The notes: generated by a model not told the origin, from the letters alone. A stretch of 64,000 nt of DNA from Leuctra nigra (GCA_934045905.1 OW203769.1:26815705-26879704), one strand, 5' to 3'. Shown: positions 23,801 to 37,300, counted from the first letter of the stretch. Numbers and translations are program-made.

Positions 23801-26800
23801 ATGAATCATTTGGTAGATATTTCAAATTTTAATAAAAAGAAACTATACCTATCTAACGTTTGCCCCTTCTTAACGGTGGAATGGGGTGGGTGGGGGAACG
23901 CTGGCGGACGGGGATGGGCGCCACGTGCTTCTGGGGCACGAGGAAGCACGAAGCTCGTAAAACAAACACCTTGAACACAATCACACTTGAACAACACTTT
24001 TAATAACTCTTAATCCCACAGCACCAGTCGTCGTAAGACAGTCCGACAAATAATAATCATCAACACTCTTTCTCTGTACAAAAATCAGTTGCCTGCGTCG
24101 GCTTCTAGAAACGTCTCTCTCTCTGACAACACACAACACAACCAGTTCCGTCGCTCGCCGGTCAACCACTCCCGAGCCCCTGCTCGAGCGCGTGAGGGGT
24201 TGTATGACCGGTTGACCTCGGGCGGCCGCCCTCCCTCAGTTTACATGTTACAAACTCCACCTTTTCCTCTTTTAAGAATTTATTTTATAAATTATCTTCT
24301 GCTTCGGGCGTCGCATCCGGCTTGAGATCTTGTACGTGCCACCTGGTTGGAAGTACTCGCCCATCTTCCTCCCGCAGCTCGTAGACTAGGTTGGACACCC
24401 GCTTGTGGATGAAGCACCGCGTATACTTCGGTGCTAACTTCGCCGTGAAGTAGCGCGCGGCATCTGATTGGGGAAAAGTCTTTCTCCAAACAACATCTCC
24501 TGGTTGAAATTGCAGTGGACGGCGACGGAGGTTGTAGATCCGGCTGTTCTTCTCGTGGGCTCTTTGGAGTCTATCAGTAACCTCGGCGTAGAGTGCGGGA
24601 AGTTCCTTTAATAGCTTGGCCCGAGGTTCACGTGGACCCATCCTCGGAGCGTAACCATCTTCTTCCAACTTGCGGTACGACGTCCCGGACAAGAAGAGTT
24701 CTCGGCCAAAGTTGAGAAAAGCGGGTGTGAAACCCGTCGCTTCGTGTGTCGCCGTACAGATGGCGTGCCTCAACTGTGGTAAATTCTTGTCCCAACTCCG
24801 ATGGTTATCCTTCACGTACGACGCTATCATCGTCTTCAGGACGCGATTGATTCTCTCTGTCGGGTTCGCTTGCGGGTGGTAATTTGGGTTGTAAAGGATT
24901 TTCCCCCCATAGCCGGTAACTTTATCCACAAACTGTTTACTGGTGTACTGAGTTCCGTTGTCGCAGATCACATATTGGGGAGCTCCATACACGAGAAACA
25001 CTTCATGCTCCATGATTTGGGCTATCTTCTCTGCAGTTGCAGTTCGTAACGGGAAGAGTAAGGTATATTTGGTGAAACAGTCGGCAATCACTAACAGGAA
25101 CCGGTTTTGTTTAGAGGAAACCGGGAAAGGGCCCATCAAATCTGTGGAGATCATTTGCCAAGGATTGGTGACTTCCCGTTGGCTTCCCATCAACCCCGCT
25201 GGTAGTTGTTGCACAGGCTTGAGGGATTGGCAGACCTTGCACTTCTGGACATAACGACTGATGTCGGCGGCCATGCCTGGCCAGTAGTACGTTTCGGATA
25301 TCCTCTTGATAGTCTTAAAGGTTCCCAGATGCCCGGCTGTCGGCTGATCATGGTATTCTACTAGAAGACTTTTCCGCAGTGATCTCGGAACTACCATCCT
25401 CCAGCCTTCGTCTTCTGGAGTTAGTAGGAACTGTTTTTTTCTTCGTAGTAAACGCTTCCACAACTTATCATCTTCAGCCTTCCAGTTCGGATAATTTTGA
25501 GGATAATCCATTACTTTCTTGAGTTGGGCCGTATACCAGTCATCATGGTCGTCCTTGGTGATTTCAATAGACTCCAGAAGTCCCACGGATCTCGACAAGG
25601 CTTCCGGTACAGCATGGTTCCTCCCGGGTCTATGCAGAATTTCGAACGAGTACTGTTGCAGCCTTATCGCCCAACGAGCGAGCCGTCCTCTCGGGTCTTT
25701 GAGGTTATGTAGCCAGATTAAGGAATGATGGTCCGTGATGACTGTGAATGGAGAGCCTTCCACATACGGTCTAAATTTCTCCACTGCCCAGACCACCGCT
25801 AAGCACTCCAATTCCGTGGTGGTGTAGACCCGTTCACTCTTTGTCAATGACCGGCTGGCATACGCAATGACCTTTTCTCCATCTTCAAACTCTTGTGAGA
25901 TAACTGCTCCCAGACCCACTTCTGAAGCGTCAGTTTGTATCAGAAATGGCCGGTTGAAGTCGGGACAGGTGAGGAGGGGAGCTTCTACTAAATGGCTCTT
26001 GATTTGTCGAAAAGCCAGATCATGCTTTTCCTCCCACTTCCAGGGCGGATTTCTTTGGCCCTTTCGCACCCCTTTAGTCAACTCATTCAGTGGTACCATT
26101 TTCGTGGCGAAATCTGGTACGAAACGTCGGTACCAACTTGCCAGTCCAATGAAACGTCTAACTTCAGTAACATTCTTGGGCGTCGGGTAGTTAATCATCG
26201 CCGTAACCTTTTCAGTGTTCACGCGTAAACCCCCCTCATCAACCATGTACCCAAGGTACTTCAACTCTGAACGGCCAAATTGACATTTGTCCTTATTTAA
26301 TGTCAGGCCCGCCGCCTTCAACTTCTGCAACACCTTCTGTAGAACCTCGAAGTGTGCTTCAAAAGTAGGAGTAACAATTATCACGTCATCTAGATACACA
26401 AATACGTGGGGATCTAGTTCTGGGCCTAATACTCGGTCTATTAAACGTTGCCACGTTGCTGGAGAATTATGCAACCCGAAGGGCATCCGCCGGAATTGGA
26501 AAAGACCCCGGCCCGCCACTGCAAATGCCGTCTTTTCCTTGCTCTCTTCTTCCAGGGGCACTTGCCAATACGCCGTTTTCAGGTCTAGGGAGGACATGTA
26601 CGTTGCATTCCTTAACCGGTCCAAGATAGCTGACACGTACGGCAAAGGATATGCGTCACGTTTGGTCACTGCATTCACTCTTCTGAAGTCTATGCATACC
26701 CTAAAGGCCTTGGAATCTGGTTTCTCTACTAGCATAATAGGTGAACTCCATGCACTGGTTGAAGGTTCGACTACTCCGTCCCTTAACATTTCGTCGAGTT

Positions 26801-29800
26801 CCTTATTAATCTGCTTCTGTATGACCGGTGAATAAGGGTAGTACCGTTGTTTGATGGGAGCCGCATCTCCTGTATCGATCTTATGATGCACTAAACCTGT
26901 TACCCCTAGCTTATCCTGTGGGAGAGCCATCAAATCTGTCACCATCTTCTCCAACTGAATTCTTTCCTTGGGTGAGAGTCTGTCCTTGATTTGAGTACAC
27001 TCGGCTACCCGGGGTATTTCTCCACTATCACTAAAGGTCCAGGTACCCTGCGCTACATCGGGGACAAACCTCATTGTCTTCCAAAAGTCGATCCCTAAGT
27101 ATAAGGCACGCTCCAGTAATGGGACTACCAAAATTGGTAAAACTTTTACTCTCCCATCTAATTCAATCGGCAGATCAGCCTCTCCTAACACTTGACAAGA
27201 ACGTCCATCAGCAACGCGCACCATACCTGCTTCCATTTTCCGAAGAGGAGGATGAAGTGCTTTGATCTTCTCCCAGCCGCCCCGACCAAGAATCGTTCTT
27301 GATGCTCCGGAATCCAGAAGACCCTGCATTGCTATCCCCAACACGTGTACCTTCAGGCTAGGCCGACTATCATTCCCTGCCGATGCCAGGATATGGTCCA
27401 GCTTGGCTCGAAGACTATGATTGGCTACCACGTCTAACCAGTCACACCACTCTTCGTTAGGAGGCGAACATATCAGCTTTGCAGGAGGAGTCCGCCCTAC
27501 ACTCGACCCGCTGCTGCTTTTCCCGCACGTTCACGGCAAGGGATACAATTTGGCTTCAAAACGTTTGCTGCACCACAACCATAACAGAACACTGACCTTT
27601 TTGCCAAACAATCGCGATAGGTGTGGTCGGTACCTTGACAGTTCCAACATGGCCCTCTGCTGCCTCTCGAGGTCGCTGTGGAGACATCCGCTAGATTCTC
27701 TTCCTGCACCGCACCGACGTTCGGGCCTGGACGATCTGGCAGTCTTCGGCGTCCATGGTAGGCCAGGTCAGGTTCGATAGAATCCTTCTGCTGCACGGGA
27801 TGCTGAAATTTGCGTACCCGTTGCCGGCTGTACTCCAGCTTCCGTCCCAGGCTAAGAAGGTCGGCCACGGACTCGATCTGCTGCAAACTTAACCTGTCCA
27901 CATAAAACGGGTCTAAGTTTTTCCGAATTATACTTAGCTGGACGGATTCGGCCAAAGGTGTCTGCAGCCGCGCCATGTAGTTCCTCATGAAGGCGACGTA
28001 GATTCCAATGGTTTCCTCCGGTCCTTGAGTTCGCTTCTTAATTTCGTCGAGTAACTCCTCGTCATAGTCGGGTGATAGGAACTCTTCTCGTAGTTTTTGC
28101 GTGAGGTCTTCCCAGGAGCCGAGCTGCCGCCTAATGGATCGGTACCATACTAATGCTGAGCCGTCGAATAAATCCATTGCTTCCACTAGTAAGTCTTCCT
28201 TCGATCGTAGTCTGGACTCACATAATTCTTCTATGCGTTCCAGGAAGGCGCTTACACTCAACCCACGGCCGTCCCCCGTAAAGGTAACTCCCCAGTCTCT
28301 GGCTGGAACATACTTTTTCCTGGCACTGGTCTCGCCGGTTGCTAACTTAGCCAAGGCATCTGACAAAGTTTTATTGGCCGCCAATATAGCTAACGGGTCT
28401 GAAAGCAGTTTTTCCTTAAGCTTGTCCCCGCACTTGGCTGCTTCCTGTATCAGCTCCGTTCGTCTTGTACACACGTCCGCGATGAGTGCACTCACCCTTC
28501 CGAGCCGGCGCAAGATGTGTCCCAAACGTGTTTCTATTCGTTTGTACTCCGAATCCGCCTTGGACGAACCGCTGTAGTTGGTAATCGCTGTATTCAGGTC
28601 CGCTATTTTCATCTTGCACGTTTCAAGCTCCTCTTCCGGATCCAGAGTGGTTTCTTGCGGGCAGGTGCTCTTCCCCTCCTTCTCGGTCTTGAGGGCCTGG
28701 GCGAGGACGGTTTTCATTTCGGCAACGGTGGTCAGTCCCTCGCCTAGTCCGCGTATCTTCAACTCATACTCGATCTCGTCACGCGTCAGTCGTGTGTAAT
28801 CCATTTTCAAAATTTCGCTCCCACGTCGGGCGCCAGTTCTAACGTTTGCCCCTTCTTAACGGTGGAATGGGGTGGGTGGGGGAACGCTGGCGGACGGGGA
28901 TGGGCGCCACGTGCTTCTGGGGCACGAGGAAGCACGAAGCTCGTAAAACAAACACCTTGAACACAATCACACTTGAACAACACTTTTAATAACTCTTAAT
29001 CCCACAGCACCAGTCGTCGTAAGACAGTCCGACAAATAATAATCATCAACACTCTTTCTCTGTACAAAAATCAGTTGCCTGCGTCGGCTTCTAGAAACGT
29101 CTCTCTCTCTGACAACACACAACACAACCAGTTCCGTCGCTCGCCGGTCAACCACTCCCGAGCCCCTGCTCGAGCGCGTGAGGGGTTGTATGACCGGTTG
29201 ACCTCGGGCGGCCGCCCTCCCTCAGTTTACATGTTACACCTACTTAGGTAGGTAAGTACTAATTATATAAAACAAGATGTTTATAAATTTTTTTAAATTA
29301 CTGAAAATTTTATAAAATTGTGTGCAACGCTGGGCGCAATCAAAATTCAAATTCAAATTCAACAATTTATGTAAAAAATCAGTGTTGGGCAGTAAAGTAA
29401 AGAAAGTAACTCGTTACTGTAACGAAATTACTTTTTCAGTAACGTCGCCGGTAACAACATTACTTTTGAAATAAAGTAATTTAATTTGTAAAGTAATTTT
29501 ACTACTTTTTGGAAGTAATTTCGTTTGAAGTAACGCGCTACTTTTGACGTTACTTTTTTTCCCGCCGGATGGCAGCACAATACGGCCGCTTCTGCTTTAC
29601 ACTCTCTACATTTTCTTACAGCTCGGTTCACGGCCAGACGAGCCGACCGCCATTTTATTCTTGTTTTGGTTTGTCTTTCTTGGAGTGCAGTCGTGTTTAA
29701 AAAATGTCTTTCCATAATGGTTGAATGTGATCTTCATCTTCCGTGGCCAGGTTTAGCTAAGTATTTTAAATGCGTAGGAGAATCAAGCAATGGCAAGAAC

Positions 29801-31345
29801 CTAAGTGTACAGTGTTTATTATGTATACCAAGCAGAAAAATTATTTTTATTCATAAAATAAAAAGGCACTGCAGTGACTTATTATTTCTATATATAAAAC
29901 GAATTGAATTCTGTGTTCGAGTACATAATCTAATCCTTGTAACATTCCTTCAAAAATATCTTTCATTCCTTCCCTTCCGTCCATTCAATGAAATAACTAT
30001 TAATTGTTCAAAGTAACGCGAAAGTAATCTCACTACTTTTTTCACCAAAAAGTAAAGTAGTGTCACTACTTTTGGGGAACAGTAGTAAGTAAAGTAGTTT
30101 TACTACTTTTGAAGTTGAGTAGTAAGTAAAGTAGTGAGTGACACTACTTTTCAAAAGTAATTAGCCCAACACTGTAAAAAATTGAGGTGCTACTTTCTTT
30201 TAGTAAACTTACATTATTAAAACTGAATTATTTCTAATTTGTGATGGACATATCTCGCTTTAAACCATGATTAGGTAACAAAGAATTTCTTAACACGATC
30301 ATTGTGTATGCTGATACATCAATGCTATTGGTCACTTTCCATCCATAAAGTGAATAGCCTGAATGACTTGACTGCAGTAAGGTAAGACACCGTACGTACC
30401 TCTTTTGAATGGTTATCAGCCATACTGGAAGAGTCATCGATGGCTAAGACGATCTGGTACTCGCGCTTCGACGGTTTTGTTCTTCTCAGCCAGATCTTGT
30501 CTTTGCGGAAGTGACTGGCAATGTACGGAATGACCTTGGAGTGAAACAAATGAGAAATAAAATTGGTCAATCTTACTTGATGTTCTGCGCACATGAAAAT
30601 TACGTCAAACCTAGATAGGTACTAAATAATTGTTCCCATTTAAAAGGTAAGTAGGTACTAGATATTCAAATAATTATACCTTTATGTAATCAAATTAATA
30701 TTTTTAATAGTAAAATATGTCCATTAGTACAGCTCCCTCAACTATTTTGTTGTCAAATATCAATTTAAAGAAATTAATTAGTCAATGCCCAATCAATGGT
30801 AATGTTTGACATTGTTTGAATAAATTGTTTGAAAGGACTAAAATCTATTTATTTTCGAATGACAAATTATCTATGCATTAAATCAATCAATATTAAATAT
30901 ACATACTATTATTTCTACTAAGTAGATATGTCATTGAAATATCAAGAAATATTAATATAAAATAGTATATTTTAATTAATTACGATATAATCAGCAAAAT
31001 GCAAAATATTCTTTTTTGAAAATGACTCGCAGCAGATTAGAATAAGGATTTAACTCCATATGGTTTAATGACCAAGTTAAAATTATTTGACTTCCACTCT
31101 AAGTGAATAAGTATAGATGAATAGTATTGAGAGGCTATACAAATGACATGGAAATCTGGATATTATTGGCCATGTTGTACCTTCCTCATGTTGATGCGTC
31201 GACCTGTCCTGTAGTCGCCGCGGAGTCGTGCAGCTTGAGTTGGTTCGAGAACAAGTCGCAACTGTTCGCTCAGGTTTCGCGCCAAGTCTTCTGTCACGGC
31301 GGAGAACAGTTCCCACGCCTTCTCCGCTTCCACTGTCGGCGGCGC
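8896..31345 (-). CDS. MDN1: MDN1 MIDAS domain (window exons 29-33)
   Basis: Residues about 2124-2412, in five exons over 22.4 kb. Exon 29 gives the approach helix and basic element (EQLRLVLEPTQAARLRG, RTGRRINMRK). Exon 30 (30534-30400) has VIPYIASHFRKDKIWLRR then the metal-site motif AIDDSSSM, Asp at about residue 2211, fitting DxSxS. Exon 31 gives LAFESLAVVSKALTLLEAGE and VVSFGE. Exon 32 gives VSDGRGVFSEG, the third MIDAS loop. Exon 33 (9078-8896) ends with FPFYLILRDINALP and LRQWFELVTNTDAK. The domain binds UBL domains of Ytm1 and Rsa4 in yeast. The introns within it carry most of the window's large transposons. Confidence 0.95.
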
Positions 31346-34300
31346 CTGAGTTACATTAAAACACTTAAGTCCTCATCCTCTCATAGAAAAATTTTAATTT
31401 CATAGAAAAATTCTCAGGAAGAGTTTCCATAAGTTCTTTCATGATTTGCATATACTATTGATGTGGCAAATTATATACCGTATTAACTCGTGTATAAGAC
31501 GCAATTATATGTCAATATTTTGATTCTGAAAACAGCCCTGCGTCTTATACACGCATACCAAGCTTTTTTCCCAGTAAATCCAATGTGGATGTTTGTAAAC
31601 AGAGCTGTGGTAGACTGCCACATGTTGTCTATCTCTGCCTTTCCCTCTCACTCTGTCTGGACTACTCATACTGTGTCTAGACACAACACTATTAACATAT
31701 TACATTTTTGCAACAAAATGTTTTCCCTTGCATTTAGATCAGGAGACAAAATATATGTTAACGTCTGAAAAACATTGCTCTGACAAACATAAAATAGACA
31801 AAACACTGTTGAATGGCGATCTTAATGGAAGGGGAGGAGAGGAGTTGGGTTTGTTTTGGAATGCATAGGAAAGGCAGGTGCATGCCTCTTAGAGCAAGCA
31901 ACAGCTGCTGGGAAAAGACTCCCCTCCCCCCTTTCTCAGAAGCATGAAATTACTGTTTGTTTACAACAAGTGTGTTGTTATCAATCAATACTTAATAAAC
32001 TACATAAGTTATTTAATTGAAACAGATAATTATAAGAATATAATGTGGTAGTCTTCTTTATTCTAAAAACAGCCAGCAACTAACAATGTAACCACTCTAG
32101 TCACACTAGAGACTATGTTCACTTCCTGTTGGCACTGCCTTCTAGATCATCAGTTCTAGCCAACATCACATCCCCCTTTTTGGGTACTAACAAACATGAA
32201 TACAACTTATGAAATTTCAAACTAATAGTACAAATGTTAGAATTAGACAATGCTAATAATCATTGAATCTTTGTGGTCTTTGAATGACTCTGCCCCGCCT
32301 AGAACGATATGCTCCGGGTGGTGTTGCTGGTTCATCCTGTGGTTCATCCTGTGGCTCGTCCGCTGCTGCCGGACCGGGCACATCTGGTTTCGGTGATGGC
32401 ATGAGGTGGACTCGATTTCTTCTGAGTGTCCCCTCTGATGTCTCTACATGATATGACCGCGGAGTGGTACCGGCTGCTATCACCTGGCCATATTTCTTCT
32501 GATCTGTAACATATACATGTGAACCTAATTCTAACGGTGGTAACTCTCTGGCACGATGTCTTCGGTCGTAATCGTGCTTCTGCTTCGCTTTCCTAGCCTC
32601 TTCCCTCCTTCTCCACGCTTGGGTGTTGATTTGATTAGGTAGTAGGTTGTCCGAAGCAGTTACTAGCGTTGTTCTTGGCTGTCGGCTCATTAGCATCTGC
32701 GCCGGACTACGCCCTGATGCTAGTGGTGTTGATCGGTATGCTAGCATTCCGAGATATACATCTTCTGACTTCTGCAGGATACCTTTCATGGTTTTCACTG
32801 TCCGTTCCGCAAGTCCGTTCGCCTTTGGATATCTTGGGCTGCTGGTCACATGCTTGAATCCGTAGGTTGTTGCGAATCTTCGAAACTCGTCTGAGCTGAA
32901 CTGCGGTCCGTTGTCTGAAACAACTTCTTCCGGAATTCCATACCTCGCAAATACCGACTTGATGCGATTGATGACATACTTGCTGGTGGTTTTATCCAAC
33001 AATAATACTTCAGGGAACTTTGAGTAATAATCTACAATTATCAAATACTTGTGTTCCTTGAGTTGAAACAAATCCATGGCTACTCTCTGCCATGCTCGCT
33101 CTGGCAAAGGTGTTGTCAATAACGGTTCTTGTGGATTTTCCCGGTGTTCCAAACAATGTTGACATTTGTTAACTACATCTATAATATGCTGGCTCATTCC
33201 TGGCCACCACACTGACTGTCTGGCTCTCTCTCTACATTTATTAATCCCTAAGTGACCTTCATGGATTCTATGTAGAATTTCCTTCTGCATACTTCCTGGT
33301 ATGTACAGTCGTTGGTCTTTCATCAGAAGTCCCTGCTGGACAGTCAGGTTACCTCTTTCTTGAAAGAATGGAGCGGCATTGGCTGCTAGGTCTCGCTTCG
33401 ATGGCCACCCGTCAGCAATGTATCTTTTGACTTGTTGAGATGTACGATCCTCTTGCTGGGCTTTCCTTATCTCGTCGAGACGTGCATCCGTTGCTGGAAG
33501 CTCTCCTATGACCTGGTCAACACATTCGTTTATCTCTGCTTCAAACTCACAACATTGAGCAGAAGCAATTTCTACCGGCTCTCTGGACAGAGTGTCTGCC
33601 GTATGTAGATCTTTACCTGGAACATGCGAGATAGTAAATGCAAATCTCATCAATTTCATTCTCATTCTCAGAATTCTTGGTGACAGATCGCTCAGAGACT
33701 TCTTTAGCATTATGGGAACAAGAGGTAAATGATCAGTATGTACATGGAACTGTTTACCTATGAGGAAATTCTGGAACCTGTCACATGCCCATACAATTCC
33801 CAAAGCTTCCTTCTCGATCTGGGCATACCTGGTTTCAGTGTCGGTGAGTGATCTGGATGCGTACGCTACTGGCCGCCAAACATTGGACTCGTCCAGCTGT
33901 TCCAGAACACATCCCAAACCAAACGATGATGCGTCTGTCGTTAAACGGATCTCCCTATTGACGTCGTAGAACATTAACGTCGGGGTCGTCGTCAACTTCT
34001 CCTTGATTTTTGTAAAAGCTTCTTCTTGAGGCGCTCCCCACTGAAAGTTGTCTCCTGACAAGAGTTCGCGAATTGGTTTTGTCATTACTGCCAGATTAGG
34101 AACGAACTTCATTAGTTGGTTAGTCATCCCCAGAAGTCTTCTTACGCCTGAAACATCTTTCGGACTTTTCATGAGATTTATTGCTGATGTCTTGCTGGGA
34201 TCAACTTTCACTCCAGACTCTCCTAGAATGTAACCCAGAAACTTGACTGTGCTGACACCAAATTCACATTTTGCTTCATTCAGTGTGACACCTGCATTAC

Positions 34301-37300
34301 TGATTGCTGTAAGCACTGCTGACAGTCGTTGATCGTGTTCTTTCCTTGTTTCCCCAAAGATAAGAACATCGTCCATGTGACATACTACTCCGGGTAGTCC
34401 TTCGAGTAGTTCCGACATTTTCCTTTGATACACTTCTGGTGCCGAAGTTATCCCGAATGGAACCCTGTTGAACCAATACCTACCATAGGGAGTAATAAAG
34501 GTTGTGAGCTTACGTGACTCTTCGGAAAGCTTGATCTGCCAGAATCCCGAATTCGCGTCTAATTTGCTGAACACAGTTGCTCTACCTAGGTGTCCCAAGG
34601 TTTCTTCCATAGCAGGCATAATATGACGCTCCCGCTGGACACTTCTATTCAGGTGTGTAAGATCTACACATATTCTTACGTTTCCATTTTTCTTCGGCAC
34701 TACCACCATTCCTGCGCACCAATCTGTTGGCTCGTCGACCTTGGAGATAACACCTGCTTTCTCCATCTTCTCAAGTTCCTCTTTTACCTTTGGCAAGAGT
34801 GGTATTGCTACTCGACGTGGAACGGCGATGGCGAATGGTTCTGCTCCAGCTTGGAGCCGTATCTTGTACTCGCCTTTCAATTCACCCAATCCCGTGAACA
34901 GAGATGGGTATTCTTTCTTGACGTCTCCTTGGCTCAGTGGATCAATCTGCTTTACCGCGTGGATCTGCTGAACTAGGTTTAAACTTCTGATTGCTGGTCG
35001 GCCCAGTAGTGCACTGCTTAGGTTGCTGACCACAAAGATGTCTTGAACAGACTTGTTTTGTTTTACTTGAAATGTTGCTTTAAACTGACCTTTGACATCT
35101 AAGGTTGCTCGTCCTGGTCCCAGAAGTGTCTTCGTCGTTGGACTAAGCTTATGCTTGGAAAACCTGGATTTGTATTCCTCTTCCGAGAGTACAGTTACAT
35201 CGGCACCTGTGTCAATTTTGAATTGTGTTCGCTTACCATTTACTAGTAGTGTCACGAACCATGGGTCGTCGGTGGTGTCCCCGTCTATCGTACCTAGATA
35301 TACTTCGGGTTGCTGGCCTCCGGTTCGCACTTCGTGTACCGTTGACTGCTTCTTCTTACTGCGGCAGTGTTTCTCGAAGTGGCCCATGATGTTACAGCTT
35401 CTGCACTTCACCTCCCTCGCTGGACAATCTCGTATCGGGTGAGATGGTGTGCGTCCACATCTGGTACAGCGGTCTGCAGATTTATTCTGACCACTGTAGC
35501 TGCTCGACGGCTTGAAATGTTCCTGTTGCTGGTGAGAACGGGCACCTGAATGCTGAAACTTAGGTTTATTTGATTTAACCATATCAACATTCGCATCATT
35601 GCTTTCTAACCCCCTCAGGATCTTCTGCTGACCTCGAATGTCTTCATGTACTCGGACCTTATCGATGGCCTTCTTCAAAGTTAGCTCTGCATCCATTTGC
35701 AAAGTTTCGGATAACTTGGTGTCTCTAAGACCTACCACTAACCTATCTCTGATAAGTTCTTCCTGTAGTGCTCCATACGCACAATGTTTTACTAATGTAT
35801 ACAATGATGTTATAAACTCAGCCGCTGATTCCCCCTCTTCTTGCTTCCTCTGATGGAATTTGGCTCTTTCAAATATCACATTTCTCCTTTTGACAAAGTG
35901 AGAATTAAACTTTTCTACAACCAATTCATAATCATCTTCTTCTAGGGCAGTGAGCTCCATAGAAAGTAAGATATCCTCCGCTTCATCTCCCATACAGTAA
36001 ATGAGATGATGGACCTGTCTTGACTTACTTGCTTTGTCCAGACAACTTGAAATACGGAAACGCTCGTATCTCCGAATCCACCTGGTCCATGTTTGTGGAT
36101 CGGTGAAGTCGAATTTTGGAGGTGGTTGTAATTGAGTAGTAGAATCGGCTTGAGGTAATGGCTGTTGTTGAACATGAACATTGGCCTCATCTCCGAGCAC
36201 CATTTTTCTTGCTTTTCTTACACCGAAAATAACGTAATACTGCGTAAATTTACTGGTTTTCTTACTCACGCGCCGCCACCATGTGTTGTTATCAATCAAT
36301 ACTTAATAAACTACATAAGTTATTTAATTGAAACAGATAATTATAAGAATATAATGTGGTAGTCTTCTTTATTCTAAAAACAGCCAGCAACTAACAATGT
36401 AACCACTCTAGTCACACTAGAGACTATGTTCACTTCCTGTTGGCACTGCCTTCTAGATCATCAGTTCTAGCCAACATCACACAAGTTGGCAGTGATTTTC
36501 ATTCAAATAGCTCAGTTAGCTGGAAAACCAACATTTAGATGGATATTTTATGTATACAAACACACACTGTTATTCATCATTTACTGCGTCTTATCATGCT
36601 AAGTGTTTTCTTAAAATAGACTTCTCAAAACAAGGGTGCGTCTTATACACGAGTGCGTCTTATACACGAGTTAATACGGTAATTCGTTGTTAACAATTAT
36701 ATGTGTAGGTATTTACTTGTATTGTCAAACACTGAATTAAGGAATCAGAGCGTGTCTGCATCTTGGTATAGCATTATCGTCCAGTACCTGTCTCCAGTTG
36801 TCCAGCTGGTTCTCCAGCTCTGCCCGCATGTTCCTCAACGTCTCTTCCGCGCTGAGCTGGATGCTGGATGGATCCGGTTCCGTCATCTCGCCGAAGATGG
36901 TGTGATACGTTGTCTCACTGCCACGCTCTACTGTCATCGTGTCGACGTGTTCGCCTTCTACTGTCACTTCCATGTCGTCGGCATCCATCTTGTCGTGCGC
37001 TGTCGCGTCGCGCTTGTCACGCGACTGTTTCGAGTCTGCGTCAAGTTTGTCGGATGATTCCCGAGGGGTTTCGTCGTCGGGTAGTTGTTGGTCATCTGTG
37101 CAGATTGAAATACAAAGTTGTACTTATGCGCTTATTTGTAATACACTTTTAGTTATATTTAACTTTATTCCCGAGACGTATACGTAAAAGTAGCTTAATA
37201 TTCCCAACTTGATGTCTGATTTTAAATGTCAAAATTATATTTACGTACACATTTGCTCCAAAGTGTAATGTTTTTAATATATTCCTTTGGTAATTTCCAT

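Larger units (their letters stand above)
23852..29238 (-). mobile_element. Intact Ty3/gypsy LTR retrotransposon 1 (sense to MDN1)
   Basis: LTRs 23852-24252 and 28838-29238, 401 bp each and identical as far as I can read. 4-bp duplication CCTA (23848-23851 and 29239-29242). On the minus strand the 5' LTR is followed after 2 nt by a primer-binding site TGGCGCCCGACGTGGG; a polypurine tract AAGAGGAAAAGGTGGAG precedes the 3' LTR. Gag and pol are both open. Lies in the MDN1 intron between MIDAS exons 30 and 31. Identical LTRs and open frames mean a very recent insertion, so it may be polymorphic. Confidence 0.93.
31972..36481 (-). mobile_element. Intact Ty3/gypsy LTR retrotransposon 2 (sense to MDN1)
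   Basis: LTRs 31972-32170 and 36283-36481, 199 bp each and apparently identical (edges uncertain by 1 nt). Flanked by CAAGT (31967-31971 and 36482-36486). Primer-binding site TGGTGGCGGCGCG lies just inside the 5' LTR on the minus strand, and a polypurine tract AAAAAGGGGGA lies just before the 3' LTR. One long gag-pol frame. Inserted in the MITE at 31476-36681, which lies in the MDN1 intron between exons 28 and 29, just before the MIDAS exons. Confidence 0.92.
31476..36681. mobile_element. 700-bp TIR element (MITE), copy 1, split by gypsy element 2
   Basis: Ends TACCGTATTAACTCGTGTAT and its inverse, with internal repeats of GTGTATAAGACGCA. Without the gypsy insert it is about 690 bp. TA dinucleotides flank a CCGTATT...AATACGG core, which could be a TA duplication of Tc1/mariner type or part of the TIR. 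No transposase. An inverted second copy is at 37865-38565. Confidence 0.82.

Noticed and set aside
27431..27431. GTG at this position as a true start for gypsy pol
   Set aside because: The frame is open well upstream into gag, there is no ATG, and a slippery heptamer lies in the overlap; frameshifting is the better explanation.
30400..37095. Two separate host genes, with gypsy element 2 between them
   Set aside because: Exon 36788 joins exon 31345 in phase 0, and exon 31181 joins 30534 giving the conserved RINMRK-VIPYIAS block, so it is one gene.
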